DNA of 64,000 nt from assembly GCA_947579605.1 (NCBI GenBank), contig OX388329.1, positions 25,066,299-25,130,298 of the forward strand, written 5' to 3'. Below, in pieces: positions 32,141 through 43,083 of the stretch; within the stretch, counting starts at the first letter, position 1; each line of letters opens with the position of its first letter. The stretch is from Athripsodes cinereus. Its lineage: Eukaryota; Arthropoda; Insecta; Trichoptera; Leptoceridae. Below the pieces are notes generated by a model that was not told the origin of the DNA, made no database searches, and saw only the letters and a program-made list of their open reading frames with translations. Made by a program: the position numbers and the translations under genes.

Positions 32141-33393
32141 CAATAAAAAAAATCATTAAGATGACAGCCATTCAAAGCGTTTACGTGCCAAAATTGTCAC
32201 CTCTTTTCTATACTCCTAGTGCTTTGATATCGTTGTCAAAGGAATTGTGTTTTGTGAAAGAGGAACTTCCGTGCTAAGGAACATTTGTGTATGAAGAACA
32301 AAAAAGACCAGTGATGTGATATAGATTAAATTAAAGAAATGATTAAAAAAAAAGTTGTCTTCATACTTTTTAAGTAGATGAGAATTCGTACAGAGGGCAT
32401 TAGTTTTACAGGTTATAAAGGATAAACATAGAAACTGACTCATGTATCTTTACAATATTACTATTCTAAATAATTGTTATTGTTTTTCCACTTGGTTTGA
32501 TATGTGGGTGATGTTGATTAATAATAATATAAAATACTATATCTCCACAATACTGTAGATACAATTACTGCTTATACAATACTGCAAATTCTATATGGAG
32601 TATAAAAACCATTTTAATTGTTTCATCTTGTAGGTACTAGGTAAGTGTGTATTGAATTTCATATTGAAATAAATTGTTTTATACTATATGAAACAATATC
32701 TTTATTACGCGCTGTAATAAAAAACTATGTTATTAATTTTGTACTAGCACAAAAGAAAATTAATAAACTTCTATTATATATTTTTGAGGTGTTTCATATA
32801 TTAACTTTTTTAACATTCTACGTGCATGTCAGCTTTTTAAGTTCATCCTATTTCAAATTGCATCACATCGTGAGATATCCGTTTCGTAGTTAGCATTGAA
32901 AGACCTAGGATGGTTATTTGGATTTTGTACATTTTTTCAATGCTGTAAGAAGATATTATTGTTGCGAAACTTCATCCAGCTCAGGCGCAAGATAGGATGA
33001 AGACCAGGAGAACCGACCCCAAGGGATGTAAGACCAGGATAAAGAGGAGAATGCACAGTTGTATCTATAGAAATAGAGTTTAATTTGGTTATAAAATATC
33101 ATCGTATACTTGGTATGTTTAATTATCAACAAGATAAATTTTGAATACCTACATGTTAGATTGTTCTAGATCCGCTCACCAATAAGTATTCTTATTATAC
33201 AGATTTTATTGGACTCTCTAGCCAGTTTTGACTTCATTCGATCGATGTGACGTTTCAACATACATTTTGGTATCATTTTCACATTTTCAACGGCAAACAT
33301 GACACCAAAAAATGCATGCATACTTTGGTTTAACGGAATAAGACACACGTCATGAGAAGCTTATCAAAAATTACTACTTACTACTATTATACA

Positions 33394-33590
33394 TTCTCAG
33401 CATATCCCATAAGTCGGGTAAATTAATAAATATGCAGATTCTATCCGTGCTAATAAAAAATATGACATACAGATGGGTGACATGCCTTACCGCTGAATTG
33501 TTGATGGTTTTTGTCCAGATGATGATGATTATGGATGATTTTATTTTGTCGCCGTTTAACAGTCCCTAGACCGTCTCAAGGGCGCCTATT
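33394..33590. repeat. Dispersed repeat followed by LINE tail
   Basis: 33394-33512 matches the dispersed repeat ('CATATCCCATAAGTCGGGTA', 'CTTACCGCTGAATTG'). From 33520 the sequence 'CGCCGTTTAACAGTCCCTAG' is the minus-strand 3' tail of the CR1-like LINE seen split at 6266-6772, here uninterrupted (ACCGTCTCAAGGGCGCC). Confidence 0.55.
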
Positions 33591-33599
33591 ATTATTTTT

Positions 33600-35335
33600 A
33601 TTTAACTATTATAAAATTTTGAAAACACTTGTGATTGTCACAAATTTGACTAAAATGCGAAAATTTTATGTGAGTTCCAATTGAAGGTATTATTAATTGT
33701 CACAAATATTATTCACTAATTCACATTTTTAAATTTGAAATTTTTAACTGGTTGAAAAATAATAACACCCAAAAATTTTACTTGATAAGACTATTCAAAC
33801 TAAAAAAATGTATTAAAATTTGGTTAATTTGAACAATAATAAGATAATAATGTTTAATTTTGAAAAATGAGACGTCAGAGGTTACAGGCAGCTACTACCA
33901 GCGCCATCCACCGACCGACTTATTATTTTGTTTCAATAATAATCACAAAATTTAAAAATAAAACATTATTTTATTTATTCTTTTTGCATATCATCATTTC
34001 TATAATAAAATCAACGAAGCGATTTACATAAAAAAAATATGAAGATATGCAGTGACGAGATATTCAAAACTATATTAGTTAGTGATTTTTTTTCCATAAC
34101 CACCTCATATTAAAACAAAACACACAACAACAAAAAAATCACAAAGACTAAGAAAGTTCGTTGTATATTTTAACCTAATAAACACTATACATCAATCTCT
34201 TTTTAGAAAAATGTGATCTTTTTATTATTGTTATAACAATTATTTTTGTATATTTCTATGTCATTTAATTGAAAAAATACTGTTATGACCCATTATTACA
34301 AGTCCTGAATACTTCAATAGTAAAATAAGTATGTAATTAATTTACTATCTTGGGTCACATACGAAGTAAGTTGGTACGTATGTTTTATTATTTGGAAGTA
34401 TGTAGGTAATTTACCTATGTACATACTTTTAATTAATTCCAAGTCGTTAAGTATAAGTATTAATATAGTGGTACAGTATTAGGAATACTAGGAATAAACC
34501 AAGCTTTGCTCTGGGTATTAACAACATCCTTTTAACGAATATTAACTCTTGTGGTTAATACAATAATATTATTAATGATCTAAGACGTGGTTTAATTATG
34601 TCAAAACTGGAAACGGGCTGATGTTTTGTTAACATGTCATAATTTTATTTAAGCACTCGTAAAATTTATCAGTGGTTTTTTTTTTGTATTTTTTAATACA
34701 TAATGATCATTACAAAAACAAAACCATTTGATTAGTGCTATTTTTATTTATATCAGCTTTAATATCAAAGCACGAGTTCTGCCCAAGTTGAGAGAATCAA
34801 TTAAGTATGTTTTACTGTAGGTATATTTATAAATAAATTATTGAAATTGACAAATGTGTATCTATCCATAGTAAAAATATTTCAATTTGAATTTTATGCA
34901 ATTAAAAAGACATAATTAAATTACTGAATCAAATTAATGCCTTTTCAAAAGCATTTCGACAATGTATTGAATTATTTAACTATTTCTTTGACACACATAG
35001 TAATCACAAGCATCATTAGTTATATCTTTATGAATGAATCAGATGAGTAACACCTTTTTAGTTTTAAAAATATGAAGGATAGATTTGTATAGGATGTATT
35101 ATTTTTAATCCATTTTTCGCAGTTAATGTATCCATAGAGTACATTAATAATCAAACGAACGGACGGACTGAAGCACTTACGTTGTAGTTTAATATAAGTA
35201 GTTGATGGTGTTTAAAATATTTCTTTAATGGAAGGTGATTCATTTCATAATGTGGGGTGCAGAAGCAAAATCGCCTTTCTTCAAATTTTTTCGTTTTGAA
35301 AAAGTATGAAGAAGTTTAGTAGTCTCCAAGATATA
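33600..35335. other. AT-rich spacer
   Basis: About 1.7 kb with no supported gene or repeat boundary. Confidence 0.4.
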
Positions 35336-35339
35336 AGAT

Positions 35340-35645
35340 TTTGTTTTACATACATACCATCACATACATGCATAACTCGCGAGGTAGGCAGAAAGGATTG
35401 AGCGCTACTACCTTGCATACATCTTTCGCTTCCATCACTGTCATACAATTCCTCATGCACGTTTTCCTATTCATTGTACTCAACATGCGGCCATCCTGTA
35501 TGATTTGCTTTAGATGATCTTGCCGTTTGATCCTCAGCCATCCACGTCTTCGAGTTCCATTCCTCTCAGCCAAGTTTAAATATCTTCTTGGTCATTCTGT
35601 CCTAATTCATTCTTTTCACATGCCCAAACCATCGTAACTAATGCT
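35340..35645 (-). pseudogene. LINE family A C-terminus
   Basis: Minus frame 35573-35346 encodes 'AERNGTRRRGWLRIKRQDHL', then 'RKTCMRNCMTVMEAKDVCK'. This is closely related to the + copy at 37266-37747, which has 'AERNGARRRGRPRIKWQDHL'. Indels break the frame upstream and near the end. It finishes in a short GTAT-rich tail. 5'-truncated. Confidence 0.7.
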
Positions 35646-35651
35646 CCCATA

Positions 35652-35806
35652 TTTTATTTATTTATTATTTATTTATTTAATTCTTCACTGTATATTGGTA
35701 ACAATATTACCTACATAATAAAATAATGTCATAAAAATAATAGTTTTACAATTCAATGTACAGAGGGCGAGTTTATCGCTAAAATACGATGTCTTCCAAC
35801 TAACCC
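35652..35806 (-). repeat. LINE 3'-UTR tail, family D
   Basis: Plus text (ATTT)n, 'TTCTTCACTGTATATTGGTA', 'ACAGAGGGCGAGTTTATCGC' and 'GATGTCTTCCAACTAACCC' is the inverse of the family D tail. Truncated just upstream of the UTR. Confidence 0.65.
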
Positions 35807-36569
35807 TTTATATACTTAAACAAATGAAAAAACTACTTTGTTTGAAAGTCAGCTAATCACTTGCAAGAATTATTTTAAACCCGATACGGCTGTTATCGTT
35901 TAGAATCATAACCGACATTGTTAGTGTGGTGAAATTCAAAATTGACACTAACTTGTACACTTTATATCTTTAATATGGTTTTCAATTATGTATTTTATGT
36001 GTCAAGAAGTTATCATTTGAGTGAAATACGGGAATAAAATAAATACGCAATTGAGGCGTAGTATATTTTTATGCTATATTTTTTTGTTTTTGAAAATATT
36101 ACCAAGCCTCAGAGTGGGGACTTTGCTTTTATACCCCACATATATAACATGTATATTATATATTATTTGTTATTATTATTACTATTACATATAAGATAGG
36201 TACGTATATACAATTATAAGACAGAAGTTGTTATGTTGTTTCTTTATTAATATAATAATGGTGTACCACCGTTGAGGTCAGACGTCAAAGATCACATTAA
36301 ATTCTGACCACGTTAAGATGAGATGAAATTGTGTTGAAAAAAATATGAAACATATTTGAAATTGGTATGAAGATTTCAAGTTATATGAATATTTATGTAA
36401 TGTTGAAAGCTTTCACCTTATGATAAAACGTTAAAGGTTTCCGCCATATGTTAAAAAAATAATCTCGTTCGATACGTGAATAGATTCGAATAGTATTTGG
36501 ATCCTAAATTTAGATAAATTAATATATTTATATACACTTGAAGGAAAAAAATCAGGGTAGTCGCGATGT

Positions 36570-36780
36570 GGGAGGGAGGCAGATGTCCTAAGAAATATTC
36601 GAGAGTGGGCCGGAGTCCAGTCCAGAGGGTGGAAGATTTATTCCGGCTAGCTAGCTGATGATGAGAGCGGAAGCTCTTGAAAGCCGGCTCGCGTCCAATA
36701 AAAAGTCACCGTGGATATACTACAAATAAGTGTTTTATTTTAATTAATTCAACATGAATTTCCACCAAGTACCGTCGGTT
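36570..36780 (+). mobile_element. Repeat end with hammerhead-like core (family H)
   Basis: CTGATGA at 36655-36661, an extra T, a GAGAGC-GGAA-GCTCTT hairpin, GAAA at 36679-36682, then the palindrome AGCCGGCT and C at 36690. That is the core order of a type I hammerhead with palindromic stem III. Stem I partners are not evident here. AATAAAAAGTCACCGTGGAT follows and aligns with the end at 26440-26560. Confidence 0.45.
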
Positions 36781-36886
36781 GAAAATATCAACTCTTAATT
36801 AAAGGATAATAAGTTATATAAGTGTTATCAGATTTGTATGGAAATGGAAAATACTGTTGATATCTTGATGGAGCATAACCGTATAG

Positions 36887-37362
36887 AACTGTCAAAAATA
36901 TTTGAATCGTGGTGTTTCCAATTATGAAATTAATTCTATAGTACTTATCTACAAGTAGTGCTTATTTGTCAATTTAATGTTTATTCACTGAACGAAACTA
37001 CTCTTAATAAATAACGAGGAAGTTAATGTATGCAAGTGAGACGTGGACATGGTTAAAGAAGGATGAAAGTGGCATAAATGCAGTGGAAATGAGATCGTTG
37101 AGAAGGATGTGTGGTAAAAGTCTGAACTGTCAAAAATATTCGAATCGTGGTGTTTCCAATTCTGAAATTAATTCTACAGTACTTATCTATAAGAAGTTCT
37201 TATTTGTCAATTTAATGTTTATTCACTGAACGAAACTACTCTTAATAAATAACGAGGAAGTTAATGTATGCAAGTGAGACGTGGACATGGTTAAAGAAGG
37301 ATGAAAGTGGCATAAATGCAGTGGAAATGAGATCGTTGAGAAGGATGTGTGGTAAAAGTCTG
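36887..37362. repeat. 238-bp tandem duplication spanning a LINE 5' junction
   Basis: Unit 1 (36887-37124) and unit 2 (37125-37362) each contain ~130 bp of flank ending in GGAAGTTAAT and ~100 bp of the LINE start. The LINE portions look identical, while the flank portions differ at several bases. Break words GTCTGA/ACTGTC mark the joint. Confidence 0.85.
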
Positions 37363-37747
37363 AGAGATCGTGTGCGTAACAGTGATATACGAAAGGAATG
37401 TGGAATGAAAGTTGGTGTAATAACAAGGATGAATGTAAATAAGTTAAGATGGTTTGGGCACGTGGAAAGAATGAATGAGGACAGAATGACTAAGAAGATA
37501 TATTTGGCTGAGAGGAATGGTGCTCGGAGACGTGGACGTCCGAGGATTAAATGGCAAGATCATTTAAATCAAATCCTACAGGACGGTCACGTGTTGAGCA
37601 CGTTGAACAGGAGAGCATGCATGAGGAATTGTATGACAGTGACGGAAGCGAAAGATGTATGCAAGGATAGAAGGAAGTGGCGCTCGATCCTTTCTGCCTA
37701 CCCCGCGAGGGAAGCGGCGTGATGGTATGTATGTATGTATGTATGTA
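37266..37747 (+). pseudogene. LINE family A, 3' part with intact C-terminal frame
   Basis: Frame 37264-37722 (152 codons) runs 'YASETWTWLKKDESGINAVE', 'RSLRRMCGKSLRDRVRNSDI', 'VNKLRWFGHVERMNEDRMTK', 'RRRGRPRIKWQDHLNQIL' and 'DRRKWRSILSAYPAREAA'. This is the conserved region after the RT domain of RTE-like insect elements: Y-A-S-E-T-W, the R-W-F-G-H-V helix, R-G-R-P and the final W-R-S. The stop at 37720-37722 is followed by a (TATG)n tail, then GGAAGTTAAT (37748-37757). That matches GGAAGTTAAT at 37256-37265, an exact 10-bp target duplication. No RT domain is present, so the copy is dead on arrival, but the uninterrupted frame suggests a recent insertion. Confidence 0.85.
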
Positions 37748-38744
37748 GGAAGTTAATTTTCTCGATTTGTAAGTGTGACTTTAAAATTAGCTCCATAACG
37801 TTACAATAAAAATACTTAGTTATAATTGGTTCACTTAATAATATTATTATTATATTATATCCCAGCTGCGTAGAATTATAATTTAGTTCAAATATAAAAT
37901 AATAACATTGTACATATTATTTTCATCCCATCGTGAGGCGGTCAGTGTAATAATAAAACCAACACACGTGGGTTTGGAGAAGGTAGGTGGGCGCTTGTAT
38001 AAAACAACGCTAATGTAATACATAAAATTAAACGATTATTATTATGATAAAGTACAAGTCTTTTACAATGTGCAATGATTGAATTGGTTTGAACAATATC
38101 CAATAAAATTTTGTTGCCTATACGAAACAACAACGTCTCATTATTTTTTAATATCATTTATTTTTTAAAGATTAACAGCTATGTGACAGTTTATAATAAT
38201 AATAATAACGCAATGCCATGATGGTATGGATGAAGTAGTAGGTAACGATAATTCCTTTTACAAATTGCTTTCAGAAAAACTGTTTGATAAATCTACCTCA
38301 ATCTGTCGTTAATAGGTAGAATCGTAGTACGTCTCGTGTGTTCTAGAAACATTCGTGCAATCTTATTCGTTCGAACTTCTTAATTACTGTCTCGTGTTAC
38401 CCTTGGAATTATTACTTCAAGGAATAAATATCATCGATACATCCCTCCTCTCAATTCCCTTATGGAAGACTGTTCGCCGCAAGGTGACTTTTATAGACAC
38501 ATTTAATGTAAACATAATAATGTGTATCTATTTTTTCTGTCCTAGTTATAAGAATGTATGCAATTGATCTATTAAGCTAATAGACAAAGGCAGTATTTAT
38601 TCATATTGGTGTAAAAAAATAATAATTTAGATGTGGTATTCGATTTCTTATTCATTCTATGCCATATTTAATACATATTTAGTACATATTATATGCCATA
38701 TTTAATACATACATACCCTTAGGTCGCTCGACAGATTATAAGCA

Positions 38745-39020
38745 GAAACATGTGCATGTACAGCATGCAATATGATGGGTACCACCTATCAGATATTGCA
38801 TACTTTGTAGCAGTTCCTATACGCAACTTTCAACATGAAAAGCTGTGTAAACACAGTATAAGTTGGAACAAGCTGCCTCTGTGTCTGCGAGAGGAGGTGA
38901 ATGGAGAGAGTTTTAAAAGAGGACTGAAGACACACCTTTTTGCTGGGAGTTTCGGGTGATGGATACGATAAACGGCGCCCTTGAGGTCATGTTATGAGTA
39001 AACGGCGCTTTACAAATTGT

Positions 39021-39073
<53 letters not shown>
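38745..39073 (+). pseudogene. CR1/Jockey-like LINE C-terminus with (TA)n tail
   Basis: Frame 38750-38959 contains 'HSISWNKLPLCLREEVNGES' and 'FKRGLKTHLFAGSFG', the W-N-x-L-P...F-K-R-x-L-K-T-H-L-F ending. The UTR has two CGGCGC words and 'TTTACAAATTGTCC', then about 50 bp of TA repeats (39023-39073). The mariner element is inserted at the 3' end of that TA run. 5'-truncated. Confidence 0.7.
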
Positions 39074-39078
<5 letters not shown>

Positions 39079-40373
39079 GGTTGTTCAACAAGAACTTTGT
39101 TTTTTAATTGTGGCAACACCAGCAACATGATAGTTTTGACATTTAATTTTTTGACGTATTCGTAGTGGATGCATTGGCAATTGTTGCAATGAATTCAATT
39201 TCGCTTGAAAATCGCATTAAAATAATTAAAATCCATTATGAAAATGGTGGTTCTGCTAAAGTGACATTTCGTCAAATTCGTGATATTTTCGGACAACATA
39301 ATCGTCCTTCTGAGACCGCTATTAAGAATTTGGTCGCTAAATTTGAGTCGACAGGCTCGATACAAAATGTGTTAACACCAACGCGTGTACGACCGGGTCG
39401 TTCAACTGAAAACATCGCAGCCGTGAGCCACAGTGTTGAAGCAGATCCAAATTTGTCAATTCCTCGACGTTCTCGACAATTGGGGTTATCCAAAACCACC
39501 ACATGGCGAATTTTGCGTAAGGATTTGGCTTTGAAGCCTTACAAGGTTCAACTGGTGCAGGAATTGAAGCCGAACGACCATTCAAATCGCCGTAGATTCG
39601 CTCAATTCATTCAGGAACAACCCGCTGGTTTTTCTGAAAAAATCATTTTTTCAGACGAAGCCCATTTTCACTTGTCAGGGTACGTCAACAAGCAAAATTG
39701 CCGCATTTGGGCTTCTGAAAATCCTAGAGCAATTATTGAGAAGCCGTTGCATGCTCAGCGTGTCACTGTATGGTGCGCTATGTGGTCTGGAGGCGTGATT
39801 GGGCCGTTTTTTTTCGAAGATGAGACTGGAAATGCGGTAACGGTCAATGGATCACGCTATCGCAAGATGTTGACAACTCAATTTTGGCCTATTATTGATG
39901 ACGTGGATATCACTGACATGTGGTTTCAACAGGACGGTGCCACATGTCACACAGCCAATGAAACGATCAATTTATTGCAAACCAAATTTCCCGATCGCAT
40001 GATTTCACGAAACTCAGCTGTTAAGTGGCCAGCCAGATCGTGTGATTTAACGCCTCTGGATTATTTTTTGTGGGGCTATGTTAAGGACAGAGTCTATACG
40101 GAGCCAATCGAATCGATTGCAGCCTTAAAACTCAAAATCCGTGATGTGATTAGCGAAATAGTCCCGCCATTTTGCCAAAAAGTGATTAAAAACTTTGATG
40201 AAAGAATCGACATCTGTCAGCGTGCTCGTGGTGGACATTTGTCAGATATCATTTTTCATGCATAATTGCCAAACTTTTCTCTTTGTAATTCAATAAAAAT
40301 TTTAATCATCTTCATCAAATTTTTTTGTTTTATTTTGTTTTAAAAAACAAAGTCCTTGTTGAAAAACCCTTTA
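39074..40373 (+). mobile_element. Complete mariner-type (DD41D) transposon, 1300 bp
   Basis: The ends are ~34-bp inverted repeats starting 'TAAAGGGTTGTTCAACAAGA' on the left and 'TAAAGGGTTTTTCAACAAGG' on the right (reverse complement), differing at two positions. TA flanks both ends (39072-39073, 40374-40375). One uninterrupted transposase lies between. The insertion site is the end of a (TA)n microsatellite, a natural target for a TA-specific element. Short 5' (115 bp) and 3' (108 bp) untranslated parts are normal for mariners. Intact ends plus intact gene mark a recent, potentially autonomous copy. Confidence 0.93.
39189..40265 (+). CDS. Mariner-family transposase, DD41D (rosa/VISITOR-like)
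   Basis: Cut-and-paste transposase acting in the nucleus on the element's own inverted repeats. From the ATG at 39189 it has 358 residues. A GTG-initiated frame from 39165 adds eight residues, but ATG fits eukaryotic initiation and puts the catalytic Asp residues at the positions usual in mariners. Residues about 5-60 form a first helix-turn-helix ('ENRIKIIKIHYENGG'); about 92-115 a second ('RSRQLGLSKTTTWRILRK'). The catalytic triad is D156 (FSDEAHFHLSG), D249 (WFQQDGATCHTA) and D291 (LTPLDYFLWGYVK). There are 92 residues between the first two and 41 between the last two, hence DD41D rather than the classic DD34D. No stops, frameshifts or lost catalytic residues are visible. Activity itself is inferred. 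AATAAA lies shortly after the stop. Confidence 0.95.
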   Translation: MNSISLENRIKIIKIHYENGGSAKVTFRQIRDIFGQHNRPSETAIKNLVAKFESTGSIQNVLTPTRVRPGRSTENIAAVSHSVEADPNLSIPRRSRQLGLSKTTTWRILRKDLALKPYKVQLVQELKPNDHSNRRRFAQFIQEQPAGFSEKIIFSDEAHFHLSGYVNKQNCRIWASENPRAIIEKPLHAQRVTVWCAMWSGGVIGPFFFEDETGNAVTVNGSRYRKMLTTQFWPIIDDVDITDMWFQQDGATCHTANETINLLQTKFPDRMISRNSAVKWPARSCDLTPLDYFLWGYVKDRVYTEPIESIAALKLKIRDVISEIVPPFCQKVIKNFDERIDICQRARGGHLSDIIFHA

Positions 40374-40754
40374 TAAGACTTGGCACTCAATTTGTGCAAT
40401 CGTTTATGTAATTTGTATCAATCTTAGTTTAATTGCTTTACCATTAACTATACCCGTTTATTTATTTTTTTTATTACTGAATTCGTCACCGTTTAGATCA
40501 TCTTCCGTATTGTTCAGGAAATGACCATGTTATTTCCAATCTACAACTAAGTATATAGGTCAATATATTATGTTGATGGTCAAATTAAGGTTTATATTAC
40601 CTATAAACCTATATTATTTTAATTTGATTCTAAAATGGCATAATGAACAGTGCAATCTTGTATTTATTATATACACAAAGTATTCATATCTGTCACCATC
40701 GTCAACGGCAAGTTAAGTATGTAAGAAGGTATTCATGTTATTGATTTTATTTTT

Positions 40755-40849
40755 CTCTTGTTTCCAGGTGAGTAACGCTGCACATTATTTCGCATTAATT
40801 ATTGATATTGGTGGCATTGACTGGGTCCAGGAATATAAAATGGGTAAGT
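40755..40849 (+). promoter_or_regulatory. Candidate recursive splice site with cryptic 76-nt exon
   Basis: Seen: 'ATTTTTCTCTTGTTTCCAG' ends at 40767 and is fused to GTGAGT at 40768-40773. A second donor, ATGG|GTAAGTG, starts at 40844. The 76 nt between are open in one frame only (VSNAAHYFALIIDIGGIDWV, then QEYKM) and look protein-like. Known: zero-length exons in long introns have AG|GTRAGT and often a nearby downstream donor that defines a short cryptic exon. Inferred: second ratchet point of the same + strand intron as 5257. Alternatively it is a true 76-nt coding exon; the protein-like translation keeps that open. Confidence 0.45.
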
Positions 40850-41225
40850 GCTTACTATAAATAACTTTACAGATTCATTGTGTATCATAACAGTGAATGA
40901 AATCGTTAGAGATACCTATATAAAAGATTAATAGAGGTAGTAAGATAAAAACAATAGTTCATGTTATCTTAAAAGTTGAAAAATAAAAATACACCATATT
41001 ACTACATAATATTCATCCAAGAGCTGAGCGTTATCGACGATGCTTAACTTTGGTAATCGGATGAGAGCGGACACGTTTCTCACGTATCATTAAAATGTTG
41101 TGGTAAGCCGTGCCTATTTTTTGTACTGAGTTTAATATAAGATAGTTGCACATACATAATTTAATTTTTTATTTTTTTACTTGGAAACTTAAAAGCAAAA
41201 CCTGGTTATTGGGTCCATATGAAAG

Positions 41226-41420
41226 AATGATTCTTCTTATTCTTCTCGTGTGGTTGGCGACCACCTCTTGAAACAGTTTGATATGGGTTGCTGCATCCGT
41301 TATTCCAAATCACTGTCGCAGATTCTTGAGCCATGATGCTCTTTTACGCCCCGAACCCCTTCTACCCTCTATCTTTCCCTCTACTATAAGCTGTAGAAGG
41401 GCATATTTGTAAGGGGAAAG
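41226..41420 (-). pseudogene. RTE-like LINE C-terminal fragment
   Basis: On the minus strand the sequence reads 'LIVEGKIEGRRGSGRKRASW', then 'LKNLRQ', a stop, 'FGITDAATHIKLFQ' and 'EVVANHTRR'. This is the I-x-G-K-I-E-G-x-R-G-x-G-R-K-x-x-S-W-L-x-N tail of a different RTE-like family. An in-frame stop and missing RT make it a remnant. Confidence 0.6.
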
Positions 41421-42125
41421 AGTGATAAAATAAACACATCTTATGTCTTCTATCCTAGTTGGTTGGGAAACTTATTCCATCTAAATACTTCCACCAGATA
41501 CACCTACACTCCAATGTTACTCCTTTCAAAGGAGCTCTAGCCACTACGTAGAAGTTGCGTTAGCTATTTAATTTATATTATTTATCTTGCATCACGAGAA
41601 ATAGTCTGTTATTCTAGTACAAAGTACTATGTACAATATGTAACTGTTAATACGTAGATTATAATATGAATTGTTTTAACTACTATTATGTTAAATTATT
41701 TACGGATTATAAGCTGTCTCGATTGATTGATGTTATATTTCCCATATAGAACAAAATCGTATTAGATGCTATTATTACCTACTACGTGCTATATGTATAT
41801 TATTATTTTTAATAATAATATACATAATAATATAATATCGGTTCTTATGATAAAAATAATTTATAAAATACATATTATTATTATTATAAATATGTTACAT
41901 TGGTACTTGTGGCATGTGGTTATTATACACATCGCTGCTAAAAATATCAATGTCACTTTTTATTTATGACGAATAAAATGTATTCATGTTTTGTAAAATC
42001 CCCAGGATAATAATAGGGCTCTCATTCTTTTCTTGAAATCTTTGAGTGTAATGTAAAAGGAAGGTTCTCGTAAAAATCACATTAAGATATTATTAAGTAT
42101 TGCCACATTGAAGGTGCTTTTTTAC

Positions 42126-42891
42126 GCATTTGTCAGAAGCCAACTGGAGTTCTCGTCTGTGGTATGGAATTCACAATATGCGATCTACATTGATAGGGTT
42201 GAAAGGTTGAAGGACAAGTTTATTAGGAGACTTAGGTACTGGCTGCTCAGTTTCATGGAGTGAGCACACTGAGAAATAGAAGGACAGAATTGGACTTGAT
42301 TTACCTTTATAAAATTCTTAACAATGAGGTCGATTCGCCTAGACTTTTGGAGGGGGTTCCATTTGCTTGCCCCACTCGGAATACGCGATCTGGTTTTTTG
42401 TTAAGATTGCCGCCCAGTACCTACTACAAATTATGTTCGGGGCTCATTTGTGAGACGTACTTGTACGTTGTATAATAGATCATATATAAATCTTGATTTC
42501 TTCTCGATCAGCAAGGCAGAGTTCAGAAGAGGTGTAAGGAGTACACTGAATTCTTGATTCTAAAGAGAGACAGAGATTCGATCAAGTCATAATTTGAACT
42601 ATTTTAATCTCAATTGTTTTAATTCTTAATTATTAAATATTCTTATAAATTCTATTGTAGTGTAATTTTAAGCTTCTTATTTTCACGAGGTTTGTTTTGA
42701 TTTTTGCATTTGATATGGGGTGGGATGAGTTTGTGTTATAACTGTTTACTTGCAACTTTACTTGTTCGTCATACGCTTCGGTAATTTGCGGGACCTTGAT
42801 TGGTTTGTTTTCTGGAAAAAATATGACTGTTAATATTTGTTAATTTGAACTGTTTGTGTCCTTTAAGAAGAATAAAAACAAAAAAAAAAAG
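42126..42891 (+). pseudogene. Jockey/CR1-like LINE 3' end with poly(A)
   Basis: The protein is traceable across frameshifts: 'VRSQLEFSSVVWNSQYAIYI' (about 42130-42190), 'DRVERLKDKFIRRLRY', then in frame 42260-42475 'LRNRRTELDLIYLYKILNNE' and 'VDSPRLLEGVPFACPTRNTR', then 'AEFRRGVRSTLNS' near 42520-42556. This is the conserved post-RT region of insect Jockey/CR1-type elements (R-S-x-L-E-x-x-S-x-V-W-N...R-R...D-L-x-x-L-Y-K-I). A ~320-bp 3' UTR ends in an A-rich tail at 42870-42891. Multiple frameshifts make it non-functional. SINE-A sequence begins immediately after the A-tail. Confidence 0.75.
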
Positions 42892-42898
42892 TATCCTT

Positions 42899-43080
42899 TG
42901 GACAAAATAAAGAATGACCTTTTTCGAATTGTCTTGGGTTTGGGTGTTACAATATGTATATGTGTTTAGTATATTGTATATATGTGTGTCGTCGCATTAG
43001 TACCTACAATACAAGATTCATGTCATAGTATGGGACTAGCTCGATCTGTGTGAATTGTCTATACATGTTATGTTATGTTA
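42899..43080 (+). repeat. SINE-A, headless copy
   Basis: Begins at the GGACAAAATAAAGAATGACC block and continues through 'GGGACTAGCTCGATCTGTG' to TGTTATGTTA. The tRNA-like promoter region is missing. It abuts the poly(A) of the preceding LINE, so one probably inserted at the other's end. Confidence 0.75.
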
Positions 43081-43083
43081 ATT

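Noticed and set aside
32620..32650. CTAG|GTAAGT at 32640/32641 as a recursive splice site
   Set aside because: An earlier TAG lies 9 bases upstream and would be used first. The pyrimidine tract is poor and no downstream donor is visible.
39165..39188. GTG start of the transposase
   Set aside because: Eukaryotic initiation favours the ATG at 39189, which also gives D156/D249 numbering usual for mariners.
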